Under the pieces are notes generated by a model. It was not told the origin of the DNA. It made no database searches and was given only the letters and a program-made list of their open reading frames with translations. The position numbers and the translations under genes are program-made. Shown piece after piece: positions 28,065 through 35,455 of a stretch of 55,473 bases of DNA. Every line of letters begins with the position of its first letter. The stretch's first letter is position 1. This DNA is from Candidatus Berkelbacteria bacterium Licking1014_7 (GTDB lineage Bacteria; Patescibacteriota; UBA1384; GWA2-35-9; CG2-30-39-44): the NCBI GenBank assembly GCA_007376535.1, contig VMGK01000001.1, positions 1 to 55,473 on the forward strand, given 5' to 3'.

Positions 28065-28466
28065 TTAGAAATCTATCAATTCTGCAACAAAATCAAAAAC
28101 TCTCCGAGCATTATTGTACGCCTGCTTGGCTTGCTTCAGGGTAATTTCAGATTGTTTTATTCCGGGATACCGCGACCCGACATAATAATCAGTTAGGACA
28201 AAAATTTCTTTTTTAACCAGCGTAATGTCCGACCCCGTTTTATTCGCCAGTTGATAAAGTTTCGTTAAATCGTGTTCTTTGGGGTATGAATTGGCACTAT
28301 AAAGCAACAACGCTTTTAATATTTTCTCTACTGCTTGCTGGCAATGAAAACCGGCAGCCCAGCCCGGCGCCTTTGCCGTCAATATTGCTTCAGCGGCAAT
28401 TAAATCGCCTTCTGCTTTTGCAATCCATTCTTTAATTTCTTCCTGATAATGATGGGTTTTTCTCAT
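28065..28466 (-). CDS. HEPN-domain protein of an MNT/HEPN module (copy 1)
   Basis: The 133-aa helical protein carries HEPN features: AEGDLIAAEAIL near the start, then AGFHCQQAVEKILKALLLY, KEHDLTKLYQLA and YYVGSRYPG. HEPN proteins are commonly RNases or toxins; in MNT/HEPN pairs the nucleotidyltransferase can inactivate the HEPN partner by adding nucleotides. The classical RX4-6H motif is not obvious, so nuclease activity is uncertain. Its start overlaps the end of the MNT gene by 35 bp. Confidence 0.85.
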   Translation of the reverse strand: MRKTHHYQEEIKEWIAKAEGDLIAAEAILTAKAPGWAAGFHCQQAVEKILKALLLYSANSYPKEHDLTKLYQLANKTGSDITLVKKEIFVLTDYYVGSRYPGIKQSEITLKQAKQAYNNARRVFDFVAELIDF

Positions 28467-28770
28467 ATAATGTTTTACCTTTTGATAAAACTGTTTCTAT
28501 AAAATAATTTGGAGTTTGTAATTCTTGTGGCGTATAAACCATAATGTCAACTCCCCGCGAAGGGTAGTTGACAATTTTCTTTCTAACCGTGGTCATTCTG
28601 TCAAAAAATTTCTCTCTGGTATTTTTAATAATAAAAAGATCGTAATCGCTATTTTTGTTAGGCTTTCCCATAGTAAAAGAACCGAATAAAATAATCTTTT
28701 CGGGCTTATATCCTTTGACAATTTGATCGGTAATAGATTTGAGTTCTGGATTGACTTTGGGTGATTTCAT
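28432..28770 (-). CDS. MNT-domain nucleotidyltransferase (copy 1)
   Basis: The 112-aa minimal nucleotidyltransferase has the pol-beta signature IILFGSFTMGKPNKNSDYDL (GSx10DxD, about residues 24-43) and a later acidic residue in VDIMVYTP. It pairs with the HEPN gene overlapping its 3' end, as in antitoxin/toxin modules. It starts at ATG with AT-rich codons like the chromosomal backbone, in contrast to the GC-rich unit divergently transcribed next to it. Confidence 0.9.
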   Translation of the reverse strand: MKSPKVNPELKSITDQIVKGYKPEKIILFGSFTMGKPNKNSDYDLFIIKNTREKFFDRMTTVRKKIVNYPSRGVDIMVYTPQELQTPNYFIETVLSKGKTLYEKNPSLSGRN

Positions 28771-28843
28771 ACTCTCACTATATCAAATCCTTGACTTTTG
28801 GTCAAGCAAAATTAATGTTTATGTCCGTTTCGGGTCTAAGGTA

Positions 28844-28872
28844 TTGACTTTTTCGACCGTATATGTTATAAT
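28844..28872 (+). promoter_or_regulatory. Sigma-70 promoter of GC-rich unit B
   Basis: TTGACT at 28844-28849 and a consensus TATAAT at 28867-28872 with a 17-bp spacer; TG precedes the -10 by one base (extended -10). Confidence 0.85.
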
Positions 28873-28894
28873 GCAACTCTTGACAATAAATAAT

Positions 28895-28936
28895 CACTAA
28901 TCAAATCTCGAATTTAGTCACGAATAATCGCGAATA
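28895..28936. repeat. AATCGCGAATA-type repeat in unit B leader
   Basis: CACTAATCAAATCTCGAATT and ACGAATAATCGCGAATA closely resemble 40668-40706, just after unit E. The sequence is composed of short near-palindromes around TCGCGA. Confidence 0.55.
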
Positions 28937-29130
28937 GTAAAAAGGATTTAGACGAATGGGTTGCGTTAAAGCAAGACATTCGTTTGAATCTTGACAATTG
29001 GTTTTTTTCCAACGGGCAGCTGCGCCCGATAAGCAGCGCCTTCAAGTGGAAATCGGCTATAAGCCAATCCCTTGGAGAAGAAAAGTCGGTAGGATTGAGA
29101 GCTCCTGCCGCCGCCACTGGAGGTGTCGTT

Positions 29131-29787
29131 ATGAAAACGCTCTCCGCCGCCTTCGTGGCGGCGGCATTTTCCCTCCTCCTTTCCGCGCCCTTGTGGGCGC
29201 AGGGACAGGAGTCGCCAGCAGACGAGGGCGAGGGTATTACGGAGGGCACGCCCGTGCCCGACCCAGACGCCCCAACCCTTCGGACCGTCGTCGACGAGGC
29301 ACAGCGCCTTGTAAACGACGCGATGAAGGGGGTTGTCCGGTCGGACAACCCACGACTGGCGGAGATTGAGCAACAGCTTCGGCTGTTGCAAAATCCGCCC
29401 AAGCCGTCTCGCCCGACCCGCCCCACAACCCGCGGGTCCCGACCCACGCCCAACGCCCCCGCCCCCAGTTCCCCCCAGTCCATCAACGGGCACATCGGGG
29501 ATCCTGGGCACGGCACGACCGAGCACCTCGTTTTAGAGGTGTGGGGCGTGTGCAGGCAACTGCGCGCGCTCCATGGAGGCGCTAAGGAAAGCAAGAACGA
29601 GCTCCTTGCGATCCGAAACCGCCTTGACCGAGTCGACCAGGCGCTCAAGAAGTTTGACGAGCGCCTGACTACCGAACAAGAGGAACGGCAAAGTGATGAT
29701 ACCACACTTGTCGTCCTCTTCCTGCTCCTCTTTGGAGCAGGAATGTTCTTCATCGGCATCACCCACACCCACCAACAAGGAGACTGA
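29131..29787 (+). CDS. Secreted membrane-anchored protein, GC-rich unit B gene 1
   Basis: The 218-aa protein starts at the ATG after GGAGGTG. It has an N-terminal signal peptide (MKTLSAAFVAAAFSLLLSAP, cleavage near LWA-QGQ), an acidic segment, a helix around residues 50-90 and a Pro/Thr/Arg-rich linker (about 90-120). A coiled-coil region (about 135-185) and a C-terminal transmembrane helix (TTLVVLFLLLFGAGMFFIGI) end in a short tail. The topology is exported N-terminal domain, C-terminal membrane anchor. Codons are strongly GC-ending. No recognised family. The next gene begins 6 bp later, with its ribosome binding site inside this gene. Confidence 0.78.
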   Translation: MKTLSAAFVAAAFSLLLSAPLWAQGQESPADEGEGITEGTPVPDPDAPTLRTVVDEAQRLVNDAMKGVVRSDNPRLAEIEQQLRLLQNPPKPSRPTRPTTRGSRPTPNAPAPSSPQSINGHIGDPGHGTTEHLVLEVWGVCRQLRALHGGAKESKNELLAIRNRLDRVDQALKKFDERLTTEQEERQSDDTTLVVLFLLLFGAGMFFIGITHTHQQGD

Positions 29788-29793
29788 AACAAC

Positions 29794-30408
29794 ATGGACA
29801 CAACCCTCGTCGTTATTCTCGTCGTCGCCTGCCTGTTGGCAGGCGCCGGGATCGGAGCATGGCTTGTATCGCTCCGTCCCCAGCCCGCGCCCCAACCCAA
29901 CAACGCAAACGCCCTCACCCCGACCGTCGGCGACCGGCTCGTCGCCGAGGCAGCCGGAACCAAAGCGGTCCGGCTTGCCCATGGCGCCCCCGCCCCGCCC
30001 AACGCGGGGGGGGAGTCCCTGGTAGAAGGCGGACTGTTCCGCCTCCTCCCCGGAGGAGGGTTTGAATGGCAGGAGTACAAACCTGCCAGGATCGAAGTCG
30101 AGTCCGCGGGCGAGCGGATCGATCGGCTGGAGCGAGACTTTCTCGCTACCCAGCCCCAACCCACCCCCGAGACCCAAGCCCCCGCCTCGACCGTCGTTAC
30201 GGTCGAGACAGCAGGCGCTCAAGCGGACTCCGCGTCCGCTTCGCTCGCCGAACAGACCGCCGCCATTGTGGCGGCGGTCAAGGAAGTGTTGGCCGCCGCC
30301 AACCCGGCGAGCACTACGCCCGCCCCCGCCACCGAACCCGCGCCGCCCCCACTCCTGACCATCGTCCCGGCTGGCACCGAGCCGGCCGAGGGTCCCGCGC
30401 CCACCTGA
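29794..30408 (+). CDS. Membrane-anchored Pro/Ala-rich protein, GC-rich unit B gene 2
   Basis: The 204-aa protein starts with a transmembrane helix (LVVILVVACLLAGAGIGAWL, about residues 5-24). A Pro-rich linker follows, then a small domain (about 45-115) with LVEGGLFRLLPGGGFEWQEY, then an Ala/Thr/Pro-rich tail containing a helix at about 150-170. Together with gene 1 it could form a membrane complex: one protein anchored at the C terminus, the other at the N terminus. This pairing is inference from operon structure only. Family not recognised. Confidence 0.72.
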   Translation: MDTTLVVILVVACLLAGAGIGAWLVSLRPQPAPQPNNANALTPTVGDRLVAEAAGTKAVRLAHGAPAPPNAGGESLVEGGLFRLLPGGGFEWQEYKPARIEVESAGERIDRLERDFLATQPQPTPETQAPASTVVTVETAGAQADSASASLAEQTAAIVAAVKEVLAAANPASTTPAPATEPAPPPLLTIVPAGTEPAEGPAPT

Positions 30409-30414
30409 CCAATG

Positions 30415-30462
30415 AGCCCTGCTCGTCGTATGCCTAGCATACTGACGGGTGGGGCTTTTCTT
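30415..30462 (+). terminator. Terminator of GC-rich unit B
   Basis: AGCCCTGCTCGTC pairs with GACGGGTGGGGCT, with an inner ATGC-rich loop, followed by TTTTCTTTT. Confidence 0.75.
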
Positions 30463-30489
30463 TTATCTAAAATCAAATATAATGAAAAT

Positions 30490-31191
30490 ATGTTTACAGA
30501 CCAAACTGAATTAGATCACTGGAAAAAAGAATTTTTCCGAGAACAAATAACTGCTAACACACATCACCCATTAATCACAGAATTTAACCAGTGCTACAAA
30601 GAGGATAACAACGACACGCGACTGATAGAACTATGCGCTGAGATAGTAGATTATGATACTAGCTGGAAATCAAAATCAGGCAGAATAGCTGAAACCCAGA
30701 TAGTTGGCGTAATGAAAAAATTGAGCTTACCAGGCGTATTGATAGAAAGCGCGCCTATATCGCTTGATATGCCAAACGGTTCCAGCAAAGTGGATATGGT
30801 AATGGTTTTTGGTAGTGGTAATTTTTGGTTGCCAATCCAGTTTATGGAAAGCCGTAAACATCTTAGTAAAGAAGGCAGGGGTGATATAATTAAAAAATAT
30901 CGCTATTGCGTAGAGCATAAAATTAACCCCATTAAAAGATACAAAAACAAGCCAATGTTTGGCGGAAAAAATTTGCCGATAGCATTGGGCAATGTGGAGC
31001 AAAACACTCTTGTCAATGATAATGCCAATGCAATTGGCGCTGAATTTGTTCGATCTTTAATTTTTAGCATAGACCCAAGCGCAAGAAATAAAATCCTTTA
31101 TGTTGGTCCAGACGAAACAAAAAAGCTCGAAGCATATCGCCTCGAGCTACTGAAAATGCTAGCCGATATTCAAACAGCTAAACATTCTTGA
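30490..31191 (+). CDS. Hypothetical protein, possibly a nuclease-like fold
   Basis: The 233-aa protein uses AT-ending codons typical of the backbone. The ATG at 30490 is chosen because the upstream in-frame part lies in the unit B terminator. A segment KVDMVMVFGSGNFWLPIQFM followed by ESRK could be a beta-hairpin with D...ExK spacing loosely like PD-(D/E)XK nucleases; this is a weak resemblance only. It converges with, and overlaps by 22 bp, the 3' end of the gene at 31170-31406. No family recognised. Confidence 0.65.
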   Translation: MFTDQTELDHWKKEFFREQITANTHHPLITEFNQCYKEDNNDTRLIELCAEIVDYDTSWKSKSGRIAETQIVGVMKKLSLPGVLIESAPISLDMPNGSSKVDMVMVFGSGNFWLPIQFMESRKHLSKEGRGDIIKKYRYCVEHKINPIKRYKNKPMFGGKNLPIALGNVEQNTLVNDNANAIGAEFVRSLIFSIDPSARNKILYVGPDETKKLEAYRLELLKMLADIQTAKHS

Positions 31192-31406
31192 ATGGATTTG
31201 ATTGATTGGAGACTCTTTTTTTGGTCGTCGGTTATCAAACCAATGTCTATCTCTAGCAAACAAATAGCCATGCGCAAATAATGCTGGAGGTTTTTTTTGT
31301 GTACTTCTGATATTTTTTCATAATCCCCTAGGTTGATACCAAGCGCTTCACAAATAACCTCGGGAGTATAGTAACCAGTATGGCACAGAGCTTCTTTGTT
31401 TTCCAA
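31170..31406 (-). CDS. Small hypothetical protein with strong promoter
   Basis: The 78-aa helical protein starts at TTG 31406, 8 nt after a strong AGGGAGG site; a TTG further upstream (31439) lies in the promoter -10 and is rejected. It reads LENKEALCHTGYYTPEVICE, then EVHKKNLQHYLRMAICLLEI. It could be a small DNA-binding or regulatory protein, but nothing specific is recognisable. It has its own promoter at 31439-31467. Confidence 0.6.
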   Translation of the reverse strand: MENKEALCHTGYYTPEVICEALGINLGDYEKISEVHKKNLQHYLRMAICLLEIDIGLITDDQKKSLQSIKSIQECLAV

Positions 31407-31438
31407 GATACCAACCTCCCTTGACGCGTTCGGTCTCA

Positions 31439-31467
31439 ATTGTATACTAAAAACAAAATAAAATCAA
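31439..31467 (-). promoter_or_regulatory. Sigma-70 promoter for the 78-aa gene
   Basis: On the minus strand, TTGATT (31462-31467) and TACAAT (31439-31444) are separated by 17 bp. Same geometry as the GC-rich units' promoters. Confidence 0.7.
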
Positions 31468-33224
31468 CTGTATAATATCAAAAAGCATAATAATTTTATA
31501 TTGCCTTCGTTTGTATCGTCGGAAATCGTAATTTTACGTTCTTTGTTAGTATCCGTCGTATCATAGTATTCTACACTGGTTATTCCGCCTTTATCGTTAA
31601 AATTAGAACTTTCGATAATTATGCTCTCTTTGAAATCATCAGGGTAATGTTTGTTAAATATTACCCAATATTCTTTCATATCGCCATCTTTTTTAGCGTT
31701 GAGGCGCGCCCTAGGCTGTATTTTGTTTTGTATTTCTAGCCAATTAGTTTTTGGCGACTCGCCAGCGTCGCTATCAGCCCCACTTTGACCACCAACAATA
31801 CTACGGGCTAGATCTAACAAACCAGGTATCTTGCTCTTATCACCACTTTCGGCGATTTCTTGAGCTTTTGTTAACACATTCTGCACCTTTTCGGCGATTG
31901 ATAGCTCGCTTGATACTGGCGGTTCGCTTGGCGTTTGATTTGTGGTTCCCTCTGGCGTGGACGCAACGGGTTGTTCCGATCTTTCAGAATTGGCTTCGCT
32001 TTCTGCTGGCGCACTGGCTTGCCCTAAACTTGCCCTACTGGTTGCGCTTTCTGCTACCGCTGGCGTTTCTGTCTGAGCTGATTTTTCGCTCTTTATGTAA
32101 TCAGGCGCGAGATTAACTATACTTCCAAACCCTGCTCCCGCCACCATACCCCATAACTGCCCCATCAAGTATTGGGTGGCTTGAGATGTTGTTTTTGACT
32201 TAATAAGCGCGCCTACGAGCTTACCCGGAATCTCCAGCTTATGCCCATATTTTTCACCTATTTTTTCAACGGTTAAACTATTTTGTAACCATGCCTGAAT
32301 ATGCTCTGCTTTTGGGTTTAAATGTTTTATTTTTTCAGCAAAATATTTCGCCAGATATTCTCTGTCATTCATATTTTTATATAACGAATAAAAAGCGTCA
32401 CCCACCTTTTTGACCACATGCCTCACCCCATCTCCGTCCAAATCCAAGCTCACTCCCTTACTGGCAATCGCTTTAGCCACTTCTGGTATCTTTCTGGCTA
32501 TTTCCCAATTACCGGCCAAAAATCCGCCTGCCCCTGCCATAACTTCCTCTAGTCCGTTAAATAGCTTTTGAGATCTCTGGTAATCAATGGCCAAGTTCCA
32601 ACGATTTCGACGCTCCTCTCGCGATTGAAGTTCGCCAATAATGCCATCAATAATCACGTTAGGGTTGCTCTTATCTTCCTCGCTTTCGCCAATATATTCT
32701 TGAATTATCTGATAATAATCCCCAATATCGCGAGCGATTGCCTCCCTTCTTTTCTTTTCAAACGGATGCCTAGCTAATTCTGCCAATATCCTTCCGCCAC
32801 CACTTCCTGCCCAAGTAAACAAAAATGCCATTCCTTTCACTCCAATCGGCACCATTCCCCAGCCACCTGTCAGGGTTATGCCGATTGCCGCGCCAACCGT
32901 CATCCCAGCGCCAGTCCACAGCATTTTATTACGAAATTTTACTAATTTTTTATTTACTTGCGACTGCAACTCCACATTTGGAACGCCTGCTTCTGTATTT
33001 AGTTTGGCGCAGAGTTGGCTCTCGAGATAATTATCTAGACTCTCTGCCCCGGTTTCACCGATCTTCAAAGTCTCAAAAACGATTTGCTTGGTTTTTTCGG
33101 TTTGATCAAGCTCCGTATTAACTATAATTTCCGTAATCTTCTGTCTAGCTTGCTCATTTTTCTCTTCTACTGTTGGCTCTGGGACTGATTCTTGCTCCGA
33201 ACTAGACCTTCTAAACCACAACAT
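31464..33224 (-). CDS. Hypothetical protein with Gly-rich membrane segment and Ser/Pro-rich linker
   Basis: The 586-aa protein has an acidic helical N-terminal region (about 1-95), a Gly-rich hydrophobic stretch (about 98-145: MTVGAAIGITLTGGWGMVPI and following), a helical middle to about 370 with another Gly-rich segment, a Ser/Ala/Pro/Glu low-complexity linker (about 385-445), and a small beta-rich C-terminal domain. It follows the gene at 33227-33730 by 2 bp, so the pair is an operon. I do not recognise the family. Codon use is AT-leaning backbone type. Confidence 0.7.
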   Translation of the reverse strand: MLWFRRSSSEQESVPEPTVEEKNEQARQKITEIIVNTELDQTEKTKQIVFETLKIGETGAESLDNYLESQLCAKLNTEAGVPNVELQSQVNKKLVKFRNKMLWTGAGMTVGAAIGITLTGGWGMVPIGVKGMAFLFTWAGSGGGRILAELARHPFEKKRREAIARDIGDYYQIIQEYIGESEEDKSNPNVIIDGIIGELQSREERRNRWNLAIDYQRSQKLFNGLEEVMAGAGGFLAGNWEIARKIPEVAKAIASKGVSLDLDGDGVRHVVKKVGDAFYSLYKNMNDREYLAKYFAEKIKHLNPKAEHIQAWLQNSLTVEKIGEKYGHKLEIPGKLVGALIKSKTTSQATQYLMGQLWGMVAGAGFGSIVNLAPDYIKSEKSAQTETPAVAESATSRASLGQASAPAESEANSERSEQPVASTPEGTTNQTPSEPPVSSELSIAEKVQNVLTKAQEIAESGDKSKIPGLLDLARSIVGGQSGADSDAGESPKTNWLEIQNKIQPRARLNAKKDGDMKEYWVIFNKHYPDDFKESIIIESSNFNDKGGITSVEYYDTTDTNKERKITISDDTNEGNIKLLCFLILYS

Positions 33225-33226
33225 AT

Positions 33227-33730
33227 TTATTGCTTATTTTGAGATTGTTTTAGGGCTTCTTGAGTAATGCCCGCCATTTCTATTTTGTAAATCATCGCCT
33301 CTTGAAGGAAAAACTTTTTAACATCTATTTTTCTAGCGATTAAAAATTGGTCTATTTGAGCTTGGTCGCCTGCTTCTAAAACCCTTTTCCATTCATCTAG
33401 ATCCTGCTCGGGCATTGTTTCGAAAACTCTCTGCATCGCGCGATTTTTTATCGTCGCCATCATTTTCTGATATAATACTTGTTTTTTCTCCTCTGGCATA
33501 TTTTTGGCACCCATTAGCTCCAAGATGTCTTTATTCAAAATATCCTCGGTGGAAATTTCGTCGGCAGGAGGAATAGAGGCGTTAACTTGGCTTGAGGTTG
33601 GCTGGGTTTGGGCTTGGCTTTGTCCGTCGGTCAAGGCGCCACCAGCGCTAGCGCCAGCTAGATTATTTTGATCCTGCCCAACAGCTGGGGCAGCTGTGTC
33701 CTGATTGTTGGCTAAATTTTGCGTGTTCAT
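33227..33730 (-). CDS. Hypothetical Gln/Ala-rich protein
   Basis: The 167-aa protein has a low-complexity Gln/Ala/Asn/Ser N-terminal half (about 1-60) and a helical C-terminal half with EDILNKDILELMGAKNMPEE and a Met/Gln-rich helix. It starts at ATG with GGAGCGGGAG upstream. It is immediately upstream of the 586-aa gene and probably works with it. No known domain recognised. Confidence 0.65.
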   Translation of the reverse strand: MNTQNLANNQDTAAPAVGQDQNNLAGASAGGALTDGQSQAQTQPTSSQVNASIPPADEISTEDILNKDILELMGAKNMPEEKKQVLYQKMMATIKNRAMQRVFETMPEQDLDEWKRVLEAGDQAQIDQFLIARKIDVKKFFLQEAMIYKIEMAGITQEALKQSQNKQ

Positions 33731-33784
33731 AATTTTCTCCCGCTCCTGAATTGCGTTTCAAAGCAGAAAGCAAGTTCAGGAAGT

Positions 33785-33929
33785 CCGCCAAAATGAAATC
33801 TACCGTGCCCGCCAAAGTGAAATCTAATTTGAGAAGAGAAATAATCATCTACTTCTCAAAGAGATTGGACGACGGCGGGTTTGCAGTAACATATAATTAG
33901 GTTTCTGTAAGAGATTGAATGACGGCGGA
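33785..33929. repeat. Composite repeat: doubled 18-mer plus dispersed element
   Basis: CCGCCAAAATGAAATCTA (33785-33802) and CCGCCAAAGTGAAATCTA (33809-33826) are 24 bp apart. They are followed by two copies of AGAGATTGRAYGACGGCGG (about 33858 and 33910) around a core shared in reverse with 16625-16680. Likely an IS remnant or solo ends. Confidence 0.6.
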
Positions 33930-33952
33930 TTAAATTTTTACTTTACTTTTAA

Positions 33953-34360
33953 TTATTTTAACTTATTTTTAACTTTTTTAATAATTTTCTCCGCAATGGC
34001 TAATGCTTTTTCCGCGTCTTTTTTGGTATGAAATTCAAAATAAGCATCTGGATATCGGGTTTCAAAATAACAACCAGACAACCATTTAATGCTTCTAATA
34101 TCAATATTGATTTTTTCTCCGTTTTTGCGCAGAAGACTCAGCAATTGAGCTAGATCGTGTGTTTTGGTGAATTTTATTTCTTTGTGTGTTAGCCAACCCT
34201 TAAAATATTTTTCAACCGCTTGCTGGCTATGAAAGCAAGCATTATTAAATAATTTCGTTTGCGTCAAATAACCAGCGGATTTTAAATCTTCCTCGGCAAA
34301 TAATATCCATTCTTTAACGAATTGTTGTTTTGTTTTTTTCATAAATAGTTTGACCTTCAT
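33953..34360 (-). CDS. HEPN-domain protein of an MNT/HEPN module (copy 2)
   Basis: The 135-aa helical protein has HEPN features: AEEDLKSAGYL, NACFHSQQAVEKYFKGWL, KTHDLAQLLSLL and CYFETRYPDAYFEF. It overlaps the MNT gene by 47 bp. It is clearly related to the HEPN protein at 28065-28466 but diverged. As there, an RX4-6H active site is not evident, so enzymatic activity is uncertain. Confidence 0.87.
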   Translation of the reverse strand: MKVKLFMKKTKQQFVKEWILFAEEDLKSAGYLTQTKLFNNACFHSQQAVEKYFKGWLTHKEIKFTKTHDLAQLLSLLRKNGEKINIDIRSIKWLSGCYFETRYPDAYFEFHTKKDAEKALAIAEKIIKKVKNKLK

Positions 34361-34667
34361 CTAATGCTTCGCGTAAAAAAAACATCCATTTAGGCACATC
34401 TGAGACCTCTTCTGGTGAATAAACGCGAGGTTCTATTCCGTAAATATCTCGTAGTTTAACAAGCACTTGGTAGACCCTTTGATGCGGACGCACTTTATCC
34501 ACTCCTTTTTTAATAATCAAAAGATCTATGTCGCTATCCTCGTTAAAATCGCCGTGGGCGACCGAGCCGTAGAGAATGATTTTTTCCGGATCGTAGTATT
34601 TGGCGAGGCGTGCCACCGCTTTTTTTATCTTGGCGTCAAATTGTTTTTTAAGGGCTGACCTAGTCAT
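34314..34667 (-). CDS. MNT-domain nucleotidyltransferase (copy 2)
   Basis: The 117-aa protein has the nucleotidyltransferase signature KIILYGSVAHGDFNEDSDID (GSxxxG...DxD, about residues 29-48) and begins MTRSALKKQFDAKIKKAVAR. Partner of the overlapping HEPN gene. The module is transcribed away from GC-rich unit C, as copy 1 is from unit B. Confidence 0.92.
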   Translation of the reverse strand: MTRSALKKQFDAKIKKAVARLAKYYDPEKIILYGSVAHGDFNEDSDIDLLIIKKGVDKVRPHQRVYQVLVKLRDIYGIEPRVYSPEEVSDVPKWMFFLREALDEGQTIYEKNKTTIR

Positions 34668-34742
34668 ATTTTATAATTTAATTATGCAATTATTTATCTG
34701 TGTTATTTGCGTATCCGTATATGATTTTATTATATAAATTGC

Positions 34743-34771
34743 TTGACTTTTTGTCAATTGTGTGGTATGAT
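34743..34771 (+). promoter_or_regulatory. Sigma-70 promoter of GC-rich unit C
   Basis: TTGACT at 34743-34748, TATGAT at 34766-34771, 17-bp spacer. Immediately downstream is a nested hairpin (about 34797-34829, GCCTC/GAGGC outside CGGC/GCCG). Confidence 0.8.
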
Positions 34772-34842
34772 TGCAATCTAAAAGTTTAAATCTCAAATTG
34801 CCTCATCGGCAATCGCCGTAGAGGCGATCTCAAAATTAAGGA

Positions 34843-34936
34843 ACAGATAATTGGTTTTATTCCAGCGCTGTCATTCCTGAGTCGAATGAAATTTACTATC
34901 AGGAATCCATGCAATCAAGCCAGATATTTGTTTCTT
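34843..34936 (+). promoter_or_regulatory. Conserved palindromic leader element (unit C)
   Basis: About 94 nt that match 37195-37289 at most positions. The inner stem ATTCCTGA/TCAGGAAT differs from the unit D stem ATTCCCGA/TCGGGAAT by a compensatory pair. Outer arms TGGTTTTATT/AATCAAGCCA also pair. Either a structured 5' UTR or a palindromic repeat. Confidence 0.65.
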
Positions 34937-34967
34937 GTAATTCTAGCCCCCGAAGGAGGAAGGAAAG

Positions 34968-35306
34968 ATGCAGAAGACCCAGACCATCGAAAACCCCCAG
35001 ACCAACTGGGAAGGGTGGGTCGCTTACCTCGCCAGCGCGATCAACGCGCTGGTAGAGGAAAATGAGGGGCGATTCTCCGCCATCGAGGCGGAGAACAGCG
35101 AGCTCCGCGAAGAGATCGCGGAGCTGAAAGGACGCCCCGAGCTCACGAAGGAGGCGCACGATCGCCTCCACCGCGAGCACTCCCGCGAGATGCGGGAGAA
35201 AAGGGAGACAGAGGAAAGCGCCCCCACCCACCCCGCCTCCGACCCAGCCCTGCCTCAGCCCAGCACGGCGATCGAGGCGCCCCCCCTCCCTGAATACCTG
35301 CAGTAA
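34968..35306 (+). CDS. Coiled-coil protein with C-terminal LPEYLQ tag (unit C)
   Basis: The 112-aa protein follows a strong AAGGAGGAAGG site. The N-terminal 20 residues contain two Trp (NWEGWVAYLA). Residues about 25-55 form a heptad-like acidic coiled coil (ENSELREEIAELKG), then a highly charged helix (about 60-83). The last 30 residues are a Pro/Ala/Ser linker that ends in P-P-L-P-E-Y-L-Q at the stop. That ending resembles the ends of the unit D proteins. No signal peptide, so probably cytoplasmic. Codons are strongly GC-ending. Function unknown. Confidence 0.78.
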   Translation: MQKTQTIENPQTNWEGWVAYLASAINALVEENEGRFSAIEAENSELREEIAELKGRPELTKEAHDRLHREHSREMREKRETEESAPTHPASDPALPQPSTAIEAPPLPEYLQ

Positions 35307-35330
35307 GGAGGGACTGTTCGCGCCAACTTG

Positions 35331-35378
35331 CGCCAGTTATGTGTCTCGCACACACATAGCTGGCGCGTTTTTTTTTAA
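35331..35378 (+). terminator. Terminator of GC-rich unit C
   Basis: CGCCAGTTATGTGT pairs with ACACATAGCTGGCG (one G-U), followed by CG and a long T-run. A classic intrinsic terminator. Confidence 0.9.
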
Positions 35379-35402
35379 AATTATATACCGCTGTTTTTTA
35401 TC

Positions 35403-35433
35403 AAAAAACCCGCGTCCCATTTCTGGTAGCGGG
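35403..35433 (-). terminator. Likely terminator of the RNase J-like gene
   Basis: On the minus strand, ACCCGC and GCGGGT pair and are followed by TTTTTT. It lies 23 bp beyond the stop at 35456. Confidence 0.65.
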
Positions 35434-35455
35434 TAATAAAACAAAACATCACACA

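Larger units (their letters stand above)
28771..29130. other. Promoter and leader of GC-rich unit B
   Basis: Apart from the promoter (28844-28872) this holds a repeat similar to 40668-40706 (about 28895-28936), a hairpin with arms ACGAATG/CATTCGT (about 28951-28983), then GC-richer leader to the ATG at 29131. The in-frame upstream extension has no ribosome binding site and is not taken as coding. Confidence 0.55.

Noticed and set aside
27709-28068. 119-codon plus-strand frame
   Set aside because: Lies opposite the MNT/HEPN downstream genes, begins within a T-rich terminator area and has no ribosome binding site.
28984-29130. N-terminal extension of the unit B gene 1 protein
   Set aside because: The ATG at 29131 is preceded by GGAGGTG and begins a clear signal peptide; the upstream part has neither.
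28914-30164. 416-codon open frame on the minus strand opposite unit B
   Set aside because: It mirrors GC-rich coding sequence, is Ser/Arg-rich low complexity, has no ribosome binding site, and the plus strand has promoter, ribosome binding sites, signal peptide and terminator.
33858-33929. Spaced AGAGATTG-RAYGACGGCGG copies as a mini-CRISPR
   Set aside because: Only two imperfect copies, the intervening sequence is itself a dispersed repeat found at 16625-16680, and no cas genes are present.
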